64,000 nt of DNA, taken from NCBI RefSeq assembly GCF_040545335.1, contig NZ_JBEPLU010000002.1, forward strand, positions 186,001-250,000, written 5' to 3'. Below are positions 17,361 through 25,426 of this stretch, piece after piece. Within the stretch, counting starts at the first letter, position 1; each line of letters starts with the position of its first letter. The stretch comes from Phenylobacterium koreense. GTDB taxonomy: Bacteria > Pseudomonadota > Alphaproteobacteria > Caulobacterales > Caulobacteraceae. Below the pieces are notes generated by a model. It saw only the letters and a program-made list of their open reading frames with translations. It was not told where the DNA came from and did not search any database. The translations under genes and the position numbers were made by a program.

Positions 17361-18646
17361 GTAAGACGGAGTGGCGCGTCGGCGTCGCGGGACTGGGCAC
17401 GGTTGGCGGCGGACTGCTGAACTTCCTGGCTGAAGCGCCTGATTTCGCCCCAGCCGGCGGCCGGGCCGTGGTGACGGGCGTCTCAGCGCGCTCGCGCTCG
17501 CGTCCGCGCCCGTTCGATATTTCGAACCTGCCGTGGTTCGACGATCCGGTCGCCCTGGCGACCTCACCGGACAACGACATCTTCGTCGAACTCATCGGCG
17601 GCTCCGACGGTCCGGCCAAGGCCGCCGTCGAGGCGGCGCTGAACGCTGGCAAGCCGGTCGTGACCGCCAACAAGGCCCTCATCGCTGAGCACGGGGCCGA
17701 GCTCGCCGCCCTGGCCGAGGCCAAGGGCGTACCGCTGCTGTTCGAGGCCGCCGTGATGGGGGGCACGCCGGCGGTCAAGATGCTGCGCGAGGCGATGGTC
17801 GGCGACGACGTGAAGTCGGTGGCCGGCATCCTCAACGGCACCTGCAACTACATCCTGTCGGAAATGGACTCCGGCGGGCGCTCGTTCGCCGACGTCCTCT
17901 CGGAAGCCCAGCGGCTCGGCTATGCCGAAGCCGACCCGACGATGGATGTCGGCGGCTTCGACGCCGCGCACAAGATCTCGATCCTCGCGGCTCTGGCCTT
18001 TGGCTGCGCGCCGAACTACGCGGCTGCCGAGATTGAGGGCATCGATCAGGTCGCGCTGCTGGACATCCAGCTTGCCAAGGACCTCGGCTACAAGATCAAG
18101 TTGATCGCCTCCGCCGACCGCTCGGAAGAAGGCGTTCTGGTGCGAGTGCATCCGACGCTGGTGGCGCAGAACCACCCGCTGGCTCAGGCCGGCGGGGCGC
18201 TCAACGCGCTGTTTATCGAGGGGATCCGGATCGGCCGGATCTTCATCCAGGGGCCGGGCGCGGGCTCCGGTCCGACCGCCGCGGCCGTGGCGGCGGACAT
18301 CGCCGACGTGATGACCCGCGCGGCCCGGCCGGTCTTCCAGCGTCCGGCTGCGGTTCTGACGCCCTTCGTGCCGATCGACCCGGCCAGGTCCACCACCCGG
18401 GCCTATCTGCGCTTCCTGGTCAAGGACGAGCCCGGCGTCATCGCCGCGGTCTCCGAGACCCTGGCCGGGGCGGGGGTCTCCATCGAGAGCTTCCTGCAGA
18501 AGCCGGTGGAGAACGCCGATGGCGTGCCGATCGTTCTGACCACGCACGCCGTGGCCGAGGCGGTCCTGACTGCGGCCATCGACCAGATCGCCAGCCTGCC
18601 GGCGGTCCTCGACCGCCCGCGGCTGTTGCGCATCGCGCGTACCTGA
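17357..18646 (+). CDS. hom: Homoserine dehydrogenase
   Basis: NAD(P)H-dependent reduction of aspartate semialdehyde to homoserine, the branch toward threonine and methionine. The 429-residue protein has an N-terminal Rossmann motif GVAGLGTVGGGLL (residues 10-22), VVTANKALIAEHG near 98, LNGTCNYILSEM near 158 and the EADPTMDVGGFDAAHK substrate site near 195. The C-terminal ACT domain (FLVKDEPGVIAAVSETL near residue 355) suggests allosteric control, typically by threonine. It overlaps alaC by 4 nt; glpX and recJ follow on the same strand. Confidence 0.97.
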   Translation: MSKTEWRVGVAGLGTVGGGLLNFLAEAPDFAPAGGRAVVTGVSARSRSRPRPFDISNLPWFDDPVALATSPDNDIFVELIGGSDGPAKAAVEAALNAGKPVVTANKALIAEHGAELAALAEAKGVPLLFEAAVMGGTPAVKMLREAMVGDDVKSVAGILNGTCNYILSEMDSGGRSFADVLSEAQRLGYAEADPTMDVGGFDAAHKISILAALAFGCAPNYAAAEIEGIDQVALLDIQLAKDLGYKIKLIASADRSEEGVLVRVHPTLVAQNHPLAQAGGALNALFIEGIRIGRIFIQGPGAGSGPTAAAVAADIADVMTRAARPVFQRPAAVLTPFVPIDPARSTTRAYLRFLVKDEPGVIAAVSETLAGAGVSIESFLQKPVENADGVPIVLTTHAVAEAVLTAAIDQIASLPAVLDRPRLLRIART

Positions 18647-18690
18647 GAATCTGCGAATACTTTCGCGCCGCGCGTGAAGGGAAGAGAGCT

Positions 18691-19644
18691 ATGAGTTCGG
18701 ACGATCTGGATCGCGGAGTGGTGCTGGACGCGGTCCGGGTGACCGAAGCTGCGGCGATCGCCGCCTGGAAGCTGGTCGGCCGCGGCGATGAGCGCGCCGC
18801 CGACCAGGCCGCCGTCGACGCCATGCGCACGGCGCTCAACGAACTGAACATCGACGGCGAGATCGTCATCGGCGAGGGCGAGCGCGAAGAAACGCCGGTT
18901 CTCTACGTCGGCGAGAAGGTCGGTACAGGGAGGGGGCCGTCCATCGACATCGCCCTCGATCCGCTCGAAGGCACCACCCTGACCGCCAAGGCCATGTCCA
19001 ACGCCTTGACGGTGATGGCATGGGCGCCCAAGGGCAGCCTGTTGAACGCCCCCGACACCTATATGGACAAGATCGCCTGTGGGCCGGGCTATCCTGAAGG
19101 GACGATCGATCTCGACAAGTCGCCCGCCGACAACGTGAAGGCGCTGGCGGCCGTCAAGGGCGTCGATCCGACCGAGATCACGGTGTGCGTCCTCGATCGT
19201 CCGCGGCATTCTGACATCATCGCTTCGGTGCGATCGGTCGGCGCGCGGGTCTACCTGATCACCGACGGCGACGTGGCGGGCGTGATCAACACCGCCGATC
19301 CGACCACGGGCGTCGATCTCTATCTCGGGCAGGGCGGGGCGCCCGAAGGAGTGCTGGCCTGCGCCGCGCTCAAGTGCGTCGGCGGCCAATTTCAGGGCCG
19401 GCTGGTCTTTCGTAACGCCGACGAGAAGGCGCGCGCCACCCGCATCGGCATCACCGAACTCGACAAGAAGTACGACCTGCACGAGATGGTGCGGGCCGAA
19501 GCGATCTTCGCCGCCACCGGCGTCACCAACGGCGCCCTGCTCGACGGGGTGCGGCTGGAGCGCGGCTTCGTCCATACCCACACCCTGGTCATGAACTCAT
19601 CCACCCGCACGGTGCGCGAAGTGCGGATGAAGCGGCCGGTCTAG
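18691..19644 (+). CDS. glpX: Class II fructose-1,6-bisphosphatase
   Basis: Removes the 1-phosphate from fructose-1,6-bisphosphate in gluconeogenesis. The 317-residue product has the GlpX signatures: AAIAAWKLVGRGDE near residue 20, the metal site GEGEREETPVLYVGEKVG near 60, and DIALDPLEGTTL near 87, then LDRPRH near 170 and ITDGDVAG near 190. It is 44 bp after hom and 2 bp before recJ. A plausible Shine-Dalgarno (GGGAAGAG) precedes the ATG. Confidence 0.97.
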   Translation: MSSDDLDRGVVLDAVRVTEAAAIAAWKLVGRGDERAADQAAVDAMRTALNELNIDGEIVIGEGEREETPVLYVGEKVGTGRGPSIDIALDPLEGTTLTAKAMSNALTVMAWAPKGSLLNAPDTYMDKIACGPGYPEGTIDLDKSPADNVKALAAVKGVDPTEITVCVLDRPRHSDIIASVRSVGARVYLITDGDVAGVINTADPTTGVDLYLGQGGAPEGVLACAALKCVGGQFQGRLVFRNADEKARATRIGITELDKKYDLHEMVRAEAIFAATGVTNGALLDGVRLERGFVHTHTLVMNSSTRTVREVRMKRPV

Positions 19645-19646
19645 CC

Positions 19647-21446
19647 ATGGCCGATGACGGCTCGCCGCTGGCCTATCTCGGCGTCGTCCGTTCGCTGACC
19701 GGGCGCGCTTGGCGTGAGCGGCCGGCCGATCCGGGCCTCGTGCGCCGCCACCAGTTGAGCCTTGGCCTCTCAGAGCCCCTGGCCCGCGCCCTGGCCTCCC
19801 GCGGAGTGTCCGGCGAGGCCGGTGAGCATTATCTGAATCCGACGCTCAAGGCGCTGTTTCCCGACCCGTCGAGCTTCCTCGACATGGATCGCGCCGCCGC
19901 CATTCTGATCGACGCCCTGCTGGCCGACCGGCCGATGACGGTCTTCGCCGACTACGACGTCGACGGCGCCTCCAGCGCCGCCCAGCTCGTTCGCTGGTTC
20001 CGGGCCATGGGCAAGGAGCTGTCGATCTATGTTCCCGACCGTCTGACCGAAGGCTATGGCCCCTCGCCCGCGGCTTTCCGGCGGATACGGGAATCCGGCG
20101 TCGAGCTGGTGGTCACCGTCGATTGCGGGGCCGCCGCCTACGAGGCCTTGGCCTGCGCCAAGGAGATCGGCCTCGAGGTCGTGGTCATCGACCACCACCT
20201 GATGCGCGACCAGATTCCCGAGGTCTCGGCCCTGGTGAACCCGAACCGGCCCGGCTGCGGTTCGGGTCAAGGTGTGCTGGCGGCCGCTGGCGTCGCTTTC
20301 GTCCTGCTTGCCGCGCTGAACCGCGAGGCGCGGGGCAGGGGGCTCTTCTCTGGACGGGCCGAGCCCGATCTGCGCCAATGGCTGGACCTGGCCGCCCTGG
20401 GCGCCATCTGCGACGTGACCCAGCTCGTGGGCTTCAATCGCGCCCTGACGGCGCAGGGCCTGAAGGTGATGTCCGCCTGGCGCAATCCGGGGCTCAAGGC
20501 CCTGCTGGAGGTCGCCAAGGGCTCAGGTCCGGCCAGCGTCTTCCACGCGGGATTCATTCTGGGCCCCAGGATCAACGCCGGCGGCCGGATCGGGCGCTCC
20601 GATCTTGGCGCCCGCCTGCTCTCGACCGACGATCCCGAGGAGGCGGCGGCCCTGGCGACCGAGCTCGACGCCCTCAACGCGTCCCGCAAGGAGGTGGAGA
20701 AGGAGATCTTCGAGGAAGCCGTCCGCATCGCCGAGCGCGAGAGCAATTTCGGTGACGCCCCGCTCGTCCTGGTCGCGGCCGACGATTGGCATCCGGGCGT
20801 CATCGGCATCGTCGCCAGCCGCTTGCGTGAGCGCTATCGCAAGCCCGCCCTGGTGATCGGCGTCGATCGGGCGGCCAATGTCGGCAAGGGGTCCGGCCGA
20901 TCGCAACCCGGGGTCAATCTCGGTCGTGCCGTGCAGGCCGCCTTTGAGGAGGGGCTGCTTCTGGCCGGGGGCGGCCACGCCATGGCCGCTGGCCTCTCGG
21001 TGCGGCCGGAGCTCATCCCGGAACTGCGCGACTTCCTGAACCAGAAGCTCGCCCAGGAGGCCGAACTTGCGGCTGCGGAGGATCGCCTGGACATCGACGC
21101 CCTGGTGACCGCCGGCGGTTGCGACAGGGGCCTCTATCAGAGCTTCCAGGATCTGGCCCCGTTCGGACCTGGAAACCCTGAGCCGATGTTCGCGGCCGCC
21201 AATGTGCGCGTGGAAAGGCCCATGGCGCTTCGTGGAGGGCATGTGCGGGTGACGCTCACCGATGGCTCCGGGGGCCGCCTGAAGGCCGTCGCATGGCGCG
21301 CCGAGGACACTGAGCTTGGCCAGCAACTGCTTAACGGCGCGGGCGCGGTCCATGTCGCCGGCAAGCTGCGCCCGGACGACTGGCAGGGCCGGCAAAGCGT
21401 CGAGCTGGAAATCGAGGATGTCGCCGACCCTCGTCGGGTCGGCTGA
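19647..21446 (+). CDS. recJ: Single-stranded-DNA-specific exonuclease RecJ
   Basis: 5'-3' single-strand exonuclease used in recombination and mismatch repair. The 599-residue protein has DHH-family motifs: FADYDVDGASSA near residue 93, DCGAAAYEAL near 158, VVIDHHL near 180 and NPNRPGC near 198. The second half contains GPRINAGGRIGRSDLGARLL near 304 and the DHHA1 motif LLAGGGHAMAAGLSV near 435. It has normal length and an OB-like C-terminus. It follows glpX by 2 bp and is the last gene before the tRNA-Glu duplication. Confidence 0.97.
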   Translation: MADDGSPLAYLGVVRSLTGRAWRERPADPGLVRRHQLSLGLSEPLARALASRGVSGEAGEHYLNPTLKALFPDPSSFLDMDRAAAILIDALLADRPMTVFADYDVDGASSAAQLVRWFRAMGKELSIYVPDRLTEGYGPSPAAFRRIRESGVELVVTVDCGAAAYEALACAKEIGLEVVVIDHHLMRDQIPEVSALVNPNRPGCGSGQGVLAAAGVAFVLLAALNREARGRGLFSGRAEPDLRQWLDLAALGAICDVTQLVGFNRALTAQGLKVMSAWRNPGLKALLEVAKGSGPASVFHAGFILGPRINAGGRIGRSDLGARLLSTDDPEEAAALATELDALNASRKEVEKEIFEEAVRIAERESNFGDAPLVLVAADDWHPGVIGIVASRLRERYRKPALVIGVDRAANVGKGSGRSQPGVNLGRAVQAAFEEGLLLAGGGHAMAAGLSVRPELIPELRDFLNQKLAQEAELAAAEDRLDIDALVTAGGCDRGLYQSFQDLAPFGPGNPEPMFAAANVRVERPMALRGGHVRVTLTDGSGGRLKAVAWRAEDTELGQQLLNGAGAVHVAGKLRPDDWQGRQSVELEIEDVADPRRVG

Positions 21447-21500
21447 ACGCCGCCCCAGCGACGAAATCTCGCTCTTGGCCAAGAAGTTTCGAAGGGGCGC

Positions 21501-21529
21501 TTGCGCACCCCCGGAATCGTAGATATAGA
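21501..21529 (+). promoter_or_regulatory. Promoter of tRNA-Glu copy 1
   Basis: TTGCGC at 21501-21506, a 17-bp spacer and TATAGA at 21524-21529. The tRNA begins 17 bp later. The same arrangement is conserved in copy 2, which supports function. Confidence 0.75.
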
Positions 21530-21545
21530 CGCCGCTCTCGCGCGC

Positions 21546-21620
21546 GGTCCCTTCGTCTATCGGTTAGGACGCCAGGTTTTCAACCTGGAGAGAGGGGTTC
21601 GACTCCCCTAGGGACTGCCA
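21546..21620 (+). tRNA. tRNA-Glu (anticodon TTC), copy 1
   Basis: A 75-nt cloverleaf. Acceptor GGTCCCT pairs with AGGGACT (first pair G-U), followed by G and encoded CCA at 21618-21620. The anticodon stem CCAGG/CCTGG encloses TTTTCAA, giving TTC. The T-arm has GGGGTTCGACTCCCC. It is identical to copy 2. Confidence 0.97.
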
Positions 21621-21689
21621 TCGCGAGCTTCTCCCACTGCATTGAAAAAGCCGATCTGCGCAAGCAAATGTCGCCTGCTTTTCAGGCGC

Positions 21690-21718
21690 TTGCGCACCCT
21701 CAGAATCGTAGATATAGA
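21690..21718 (+). promoter_or_regulatory. Promoter of tRNA-Glu copy 2
   Basis: TTGCGC at 21690-21695, a 17-bp spacer differing from copy 1 at a few positions, and TATAGA at 21713-21718. The tRNA begins 18 bp later. Confidence 0.75.
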
Positions 21719-21736
21719 CGCCGCTCTCGCCGACGC

Positions 21737-21811
21737 GGTCCCTTCGTCTATCGGTTAGGACGCCAGGTTTTCAACCTGGAGAGAGGGGTTCGACTCCCCT
21801 AGGGACTGCCA
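21737..21811 (+). tRNA. tRNA-Glu (anticodon TTC), copy 2
   Basis: Identical in sequence to copy 1 over all 75 nt including CCA (21809-21811), with its own promoter. It is followed by about 250 bp of non-coding DNA that leads into the cold-shock gene. Confidence 0.97.
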
Positions 21812-22062
21812 TCGCGAGCTTCCTCCACGGCATCGGAAAAGCTAGTCTGCATAAGCAGATGGCATGCGCTCCTCAGGCGTTCGAGGCGCCGCCGGTCGTC
21901 ATTTTTCGCGGAGAGCTGCGCGAAGGACGACTTGTTCGCGCAAAATGCGACTAATGCGTGCAGCCTCCGTAAAATGCCCCATTGACGACGTTGCGGCACG
22001 AGAACACTGTTCACGTTGGCCATATCCGAAAGGATCGGGGGGAGACCGGGCCAGAGGGGCAG

Positions 22063-22659
22063 ATGTCTGGGTACGAATTCGAGGGAGTGGGTCCACACGA
22101 ACAAGCCGTGCGGATCAGCGGGCGGGTGAAGTGGTTCGACGCCGGCAAGGGTTATGGATTTGTCGTTCCTGACGATCCCAATCAAACGGGACTCAAGGAC
22201 GTGCTGCTTCACGTCACCAGCTTGCGCAATTCCGGACGCGAAAGCGCCCTGGAAGGCGCGGTCATCGTCTGTGACGTGATCAGGCGGCCGAAGGGCTGGC
22301 AAGTCGCCGAGGTGCTGGAGGTGGACGAGAGCGCTGCTCCGCCGCCTTCGGAGCGAAGGCGATTTGACGATGGTCCGCGGCGCGACTTCGACCGTGGCGG
22401 CCTGCATTCGCGACCATCGCGTCGACCGATGGCGCCGAGAGGACCGCTGGAGCGGGCCAAGGTGAAGTGGTTCAACCGCGCCAAGGGCTACGGCTTCGTG
22501 ATCCGCGACGGCGAGATCGGCGACATCTTCGTCCACATCGAGACCTTGCGCCGCTCCGGTATCGAGGATCTGCAACCGGGCGATGACGTCATGGTCCGTT
22601 TCGCCGAGGGCCCGAAAGGGCTTGTCGTAGCCGAGATCGAGTCTGTAGGTCTGGCCTGA
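22063..22659 (+). CDS. Cold-shock protein with two cold-shock domains
   Basis: Nucleic-acid-binding RNA chaperone of 198 residues with two cold-shock domains. The first spans about residues 14-83 ([29 protein letters not shown]). The second spans about residues 130-196 ([32 protein letters not shown]). Both keep the RNP1-like KGYGFV and RNP2-like VHI/LHV motifs. A linker rich in arginine, proline and aspartate joins them. Double-CSD proteins of this size are known in Caulobacter (CspC/CspD). The ATG at 22063 has an AGAGGGG upstream. The 250-bp 5' region (21812-22062) may include an untranslated leader. Confidence 0.93.
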   Translation: MSGYEFEGVGPHEQAVRISGRVKWFDAGKGYGFVVPDDPNQTGLKDVLLHVTSLRNSGRESALEGAVIVCDVIRRPKGWQVAEVLEVDESAAPPPSERRRFDDGPRRDFDRGGLHSRPSRRPMAPRGPLERAKVKWFNRAKGYGFVIRDGEIGDIFVHIETLRRSGIEDLQPGDDVMVRFAEGPKGLVVAEIESVGLA

Positions 22660-22737
22660 GCCTTGGCGCAGCGATGCTGGGGCCGACGGCGGGCGCGTTT
22701 TTGCGCCCGTCTGACCAGCAGCATTCGGAGCCTTCCG

Positions 22738-23283
22738 GTGACCAGCCCTATGCGGCCACGAAGCGGCCTGTTCGCGCTTGCCGGCGCATTGATCCTCACC
22801 GCGGCCTGCAGCGCGCAGCCGGCGGCTCAGCCCGCTGCGCAGGCTCCGGCCGTCGAGCCGAACGCGAGGGCCGTGGCCGGCGCCGTCGGACAGCCGCCGG
22901 CCGGATTCGAAGCGCTGGAGGTGGTGACCTCCAAAGGGCGCACCCGGTTTTTCGTCGAGGTCGCCGATAATGACGCCGAACGCGAACGCGGGCTGATGTT
23001 CCGCAAGGAACTCGCTCCCGACCGAGGGATGCTGTTCGACTTCAAGACGCCGCAACCGGCCGCCTTCTGGATGAAGAACACCCTGATCCCGCTGGACATC
23101 ATCTATATCCAGCGCGACGGGACGGTCCTCTCGATCGCTCGTAATGCGACGCCTCTGTCGGAAACGCCCATTCCGTCAGGCGGCCCCATTGTCGGCGTGC
23201 TGGAACTGGCCGGCGGTCGGGCCGAGGAGATCGGCCTGCTGCCAGGCGACCGCATCGAGCATCGGATCTTCAAGCGTGACTGA
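22738..23283 (+). CDS. DUF192 family lipoprotein
   Basis: A 181-residue exported protein. The N-terminus reads MRPRSGLFALAGALILTAACS, with a lipobox-like TAAC, followed by a low-complexity alanine/proline/glutamine stretch. The DUF192 domain starts near residue 60: RFFVEVADNDAERERGLMFRKEL, then GMLFDF, FWMKNTLIPLDIIYI and GVLELAGGRAEEIGLLPGD. The family has a small beta fold and an unsettled function. The GTG at 22738 is preferred because GGAG lies 6 nt upstream; an ATG at 22750 is possible. The end overlaps the thioesterase start by 8 nt. Confidence 0.88.
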   Translation: MTSPMRPRSGLFALAGALILTAACSAQPAAQPAAQAPAVEPNARAVAGAVGQPPAGFEALEVVTSKGRTRFFVEVADNDAERERGLMFRKELAPDRGMLFDFKTPQPAAFWMKNTLIPLDIIYIQRDGTVLSIARNATPLSETPIPSGGPIVGVLELAGGRAEEIGLLPGDRIEHRIFKRD

Positions 23284-23704
23284 TCGTGACCGCGTGCCGG
23301 ACCCGCCGGCCGGCTTTGTACCGTCCGGAAACCGCGGCGCCTTTTCCAGCCACAACGGCCCCTATTTCCATCGTGCGGAGATGGGCGAGCTGACGGAGCA
23401 GGCCTTCTACGCCCTGCCGCGCCATGCGAACGGCATCGGGTTGGTGCACGGCGGTATGCTGACGGCGTTTCTCGACGGCCTGATGGGCTCGGCGGCCTAT
23501 CGCACCACCCGCCAGACCGGCGTCACGATCCATCTCTCGGTCGACTTCCTGCATATGGGGCGGGTTGGCGAGTGGATCATGGGCGAGGCCAAGGTGACCC
23601 GCTCGACCAAGGACGTCGCTTTCGTGGAGGCCCGCGCCCACGTGCAAGGCGTCGATCTCGTGCGCGCCTCGGGGATCTTCAAGCTCATGCGCCGGCGCGA
23701 CTAG
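23276..23704 (+). CDS. PaaI-type acyl-CoA thioesterase (hotdog fold)
   Basis: A 142-residue hotdog-fold thioesterase of the PaaI/YigI type. The central helix and catalytic region read [25 protein letters not shown] (about residues 59-83), with the conserved HGG. The following [23 protein letters not shown] strand is also typical. The GTG at 23276 overlaps the DUF192 gene by 8 nt, so the two are coupled. The acyl substrate is not determinable. It ends 68 bp before tRNA-Pro(TGG). Confidence 0.9.
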   Translation: MTDRDRVPDPPAGFVPSGNRGAFSSHNGPYFHRAEMGELTEQAFYALPRHANGIGLVHGGMLTAFLDGLMGSAAYRTTRQTGVTIHLSVDFLHMGRVGEWIMGEAKVTRSTKDVAFVEARAHVQGVDLVRASGIFKLMRRRD

Positions 23705-23772
23705 GCCTTCCGCGCGCTTTGTTCAATTGCGGGAAAGGCCAAAGCCTTATATCCCCCGCGAACCGGCGCTTT

Positions 23773-23849
23773 CGGGGTGTAGCGCAGCCTGGTAGCGCAT
23801 CTGCTTTGGGAGCAGAGGGTCGCAGGTTCGAATCCTGCCGCCCCGACCA
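23773..23849 (+). tRNA. tRNA-Pro (anticodon TGG)
   Basis: A 77-nt cloverleaf. Acceptor CGGGGTG pairs with CGCCCCG, then A and encoded CCA (23847-23849). The anticodon stem TCTGC/GCAGA encloses TTTGGGA, giving TGG. It closely resembles the tRNA-Pro(GGG) at 7635 in D- and T-arms. It lies 29 bp before the NDUFS4-like CDS. Confidence 0.97.
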
Positions 23850-23878
23850 GCGCCGGAGTGATTTTCAAGAGGGTTCGC

Positions 23879-24184
23879 ATGCTCGCGCGCATCTATCGTC
23901 CGGCCAAGAACGCCATGCAGTCCGGCAAGGCGAAGACCAAGGATTGGGTGCTGGAATTCGAGCCGGCCTCCGCCCGCCGGTCCGATCCGCTGATGGGCTG
24001 GACGCTGACCAGCGACACCGACGGCCAGATTCGCCTGTCCTTCGAAACCAAGGACGAAGCGGTGTCCTACGCCCAGGCCCACGGCATTCCCTTCCAGATC
24101 ACCGAGGCGAAGACGCCCAAGCGCATTATCAAGGCCTATGCGGACAACTTCGCCTACGGCCGCAAACAGCCCTGGACGCACTGA
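23879..24184 (+). CDS. NADH-ubiquinone oxidoreductase subunit NDUFS4 family protein
   Basis: A 101-residue ETC complex I subunit family protein, homologous to the mitochondrial 18-kDa accessory subunit NDUFS4, present in alphaproteobacterial complex I. Family landmarks are ARIYRPAKNAMQSGKAKTKDWVLEFEP at the N-terminus, DPLMGWTLTSDTDGQIRLSF in the middle, and DEAVSYAQAHGIPFQI then YADNFAYGRKQPWTH at the end. The ATG at 23879 has an AAGAGGG upstream. The gene sits between two tRNA genes with gaps of 29 and 10 bp and is far from any nuo operon in this window. Confidence 0.93.
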   Translation: MLARIYRPAKNAMQSGKAKTKDWVLEFEPASARRSDPLMGWTLTSDTDGQIRLSFETKDEAVSYAQAHGIPFQITEAKTPKRIIKAYADNFAYGRKQPWTH

Positions 24185-24194
24185 CGGCCAGAGA

Positions 24195-24271
24195 GCGCCC
24201 ATAGCTCAACCGGATAGAGCATCCGCCTTCTAAGCGGACGGTTGCAGGTTCGAGTCCTGCTGGGCGCGCCA
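24195..24271 (+). tRNA. tRNA-Arg (anticodon TCT)
   Basis: A 77-nt cloverleaf. Acceptor GCGCCCA pairs with TGGGCGC, followed by G and encoded CCA (24269-24271). The anticodon stem TCCGC/GCGGA encloses CTTCTAA, giving TCT, which reads AGA and AGG. It starts 10 bp after the NDUFS4-like stop codon. Confidence 0.97.
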
Positions 24272-24296
24272 ACCGCCGCCCCGCTTGCCGGGAGGT

Positions 24297-25292
24297 TCAG
24301 TACCCGCCGATGATCGGCAGGACCTCGCCGGTGATGAAGCTGGAGCACTGGGGCGAGGCGAGGAAGACATAGGCCGGGGCGATCTCCTCGGGCTGGGCGG
24401 GACGCTTCATCTTCGTCTGCGCCCCGAATTTGCTGACATCGGGAGCCTGTCGGTCGGCAGGATTAAGTGGCGTCCAGACCGGGCCGGGCGCCACCGCGTT
24501 CACGCGGATCCCCTTTGGAATGAGGTGCGCCGCCAGCGAGCGGGTGAAGGCGTGAATGCCGCCCTTGGTCATGGAGTAGTCCAGAAGCTCCTTGGAGCCG
24601 TCGATCCCAGTGATCGAACCCGTCATGATGATCGCCGAACCGGGCCGCAGATGCGGGATGGCCGCCTTCGCCAGGTGGAAATAGCCGTAGAGATTGGTCT
24701 TCAGCGTCCGGTCGAAATGCTCTTCGCTGAGCTCTTCGATGTCGCTGACGTGCTCCTGGAACGCGGCGTTGTTCACCAGCACGTCGAGGCGACCGAAAGC
24801 CTCGATCGTCTGCCTGACCGCATGACGTGCGAAGGCCGGATCGGCCACGTCGCCCGGAAGAAGGATGGTCCGCCGCCCTTCAGCCTCGACCGCGGCGCGC
24901 GTGCGTTCGGCGTCCCGATCTTCCGAGAGGTAGGCGATGGCGACGTCCGCGCCCTCACGAGCGAATAGCACGGCGACGGCCCGGCCGATTCCGGAATCGG
25001 CGCCGGTGATCAGGGCCGCCTTGCCCTCCAGCTTGCCCGAGCCCCGATAGAATGGGGCGTCGTACAGCGGCTCGGGATCCAGCCGGTATTCCTCGCCCGG
25101 CTTGGGTTGATGCTGTTGCGGGAAGGGCGGGACGGGATATGGCCGCGCTCCAGCCTGCATGGCCTTGTCGTCGTTCTTCGGCGAGAAGGATTTTTCCTCG
25201 GCCGCATCGACCTTGGCTTGGACGTCACGATGCTTGTCGGCGACGCGGTCCGCCTGCTGGGAGAAGCGGTCCTCGGGGGTGGGATGGGACAT
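24297..25292 (-). CDS. SDR family oxidoreductase with N-terminal extension
   Basis: A 331-residue NAD(P)-dependent short-chain dehydrogenase. A hydrophilic extension of about 85 residues precedes the Rossmann core, as in stress-related YghA/YdaD-like SDRs. The cofactor motif is TGADSGIG near residue 95, then NNAA near 172, and the catalytic pair in DYSMTKGG near 240 (Y-x3-K). The C-terminus ends GEVLPIIGGY. The start at 25292 follows a GGGATGGG-rich region; a longer frame to 25319 is possible. The substrate is unknown. It is divergent from the M20 peptidase gene. Confidence 0.92.
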   Translation of the reverse strand: MSHPTPEDRFSQQADRVADKHRDVQAKVDAAEEKSFSPKNDDKAMQAGARPYPVPPFPQQHQPKPGEEYRLDPEPLYDAPFYRGSGKLEGKAALITGADSGIGRAVAVLFAREGADVAIAYLSEDRDAERTRAAVEAEGRRTILLPGDVADPAFARHAVRQTIEAFGRLDVLVNNAAFQEHVSDIEELSEEHFDRTLKTNLYGYFHLAKAAIPHLRPGSAIIMTGSITGIDGSKELLDYSMTKGGIHAFTRSLAAHLIPKGIRVNAVAPGPVWTPLNPADRQAPDVSKFGAQTKMKRPAQPEEIAPAYVFLASPQCSSFITGEVLPIIGGY

Positions 25293-25426
25293 GGCGGCGC
25301 TCCAGTCTCGCGGGTTCAACAGGGCTATCGCGCCATCGGCAGGCAGGTTCCTAAGGCGAAGGCTTGAGTTCGCCTCCCAGGCCAGGGATTGTCCTCGCCG
25401 AGAGTCAGTATCCCGGGGGGACGAGA

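Larger units (their letters stand above)
21496..21877 (+). repeat. Tandem direct duplication carrying promoter and tRNA-Glu
   Basis: Two near-identical units of about 190 bp, roughly 21496-21684 and 21685-21877. Each has the same GGCGCTTGCGCACCC start, a promoter, an identical 75-nt tRNA-Glu and a similar 3' flank (ATCGCGAGCTTC followed by a diverging tail with AAGC and CAGGCG). The offset is 189 nt at the promoter and 191 at the tRNA because of a small indel. The tRNAs are identical while the flanks have diverged. Confidence 0.9.

Noticed and set aside
21546..21811. tRNA-Glu duplication as attachment sites of an integrated element
   Set aside because: The two copies are only about 190 bp apart with no integrase or foreign gene between them; a simple tandem duplication explains the sequence.
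22691..22708. A GGGCGC-GTTTTT-GCGCCC hairpin between the cold-shock gene and the DUF192 gene
   Set aside because: The T-run is in the loop, not after the stem, so it does not look like a rho-independent terminator.
23721..23753. Promoter for tRNA-Pro(TGG) from TTGCGG and TATATC
   Set aside because: The spacer is only about 15 bp, and alternatives are no better, so I did not call it.
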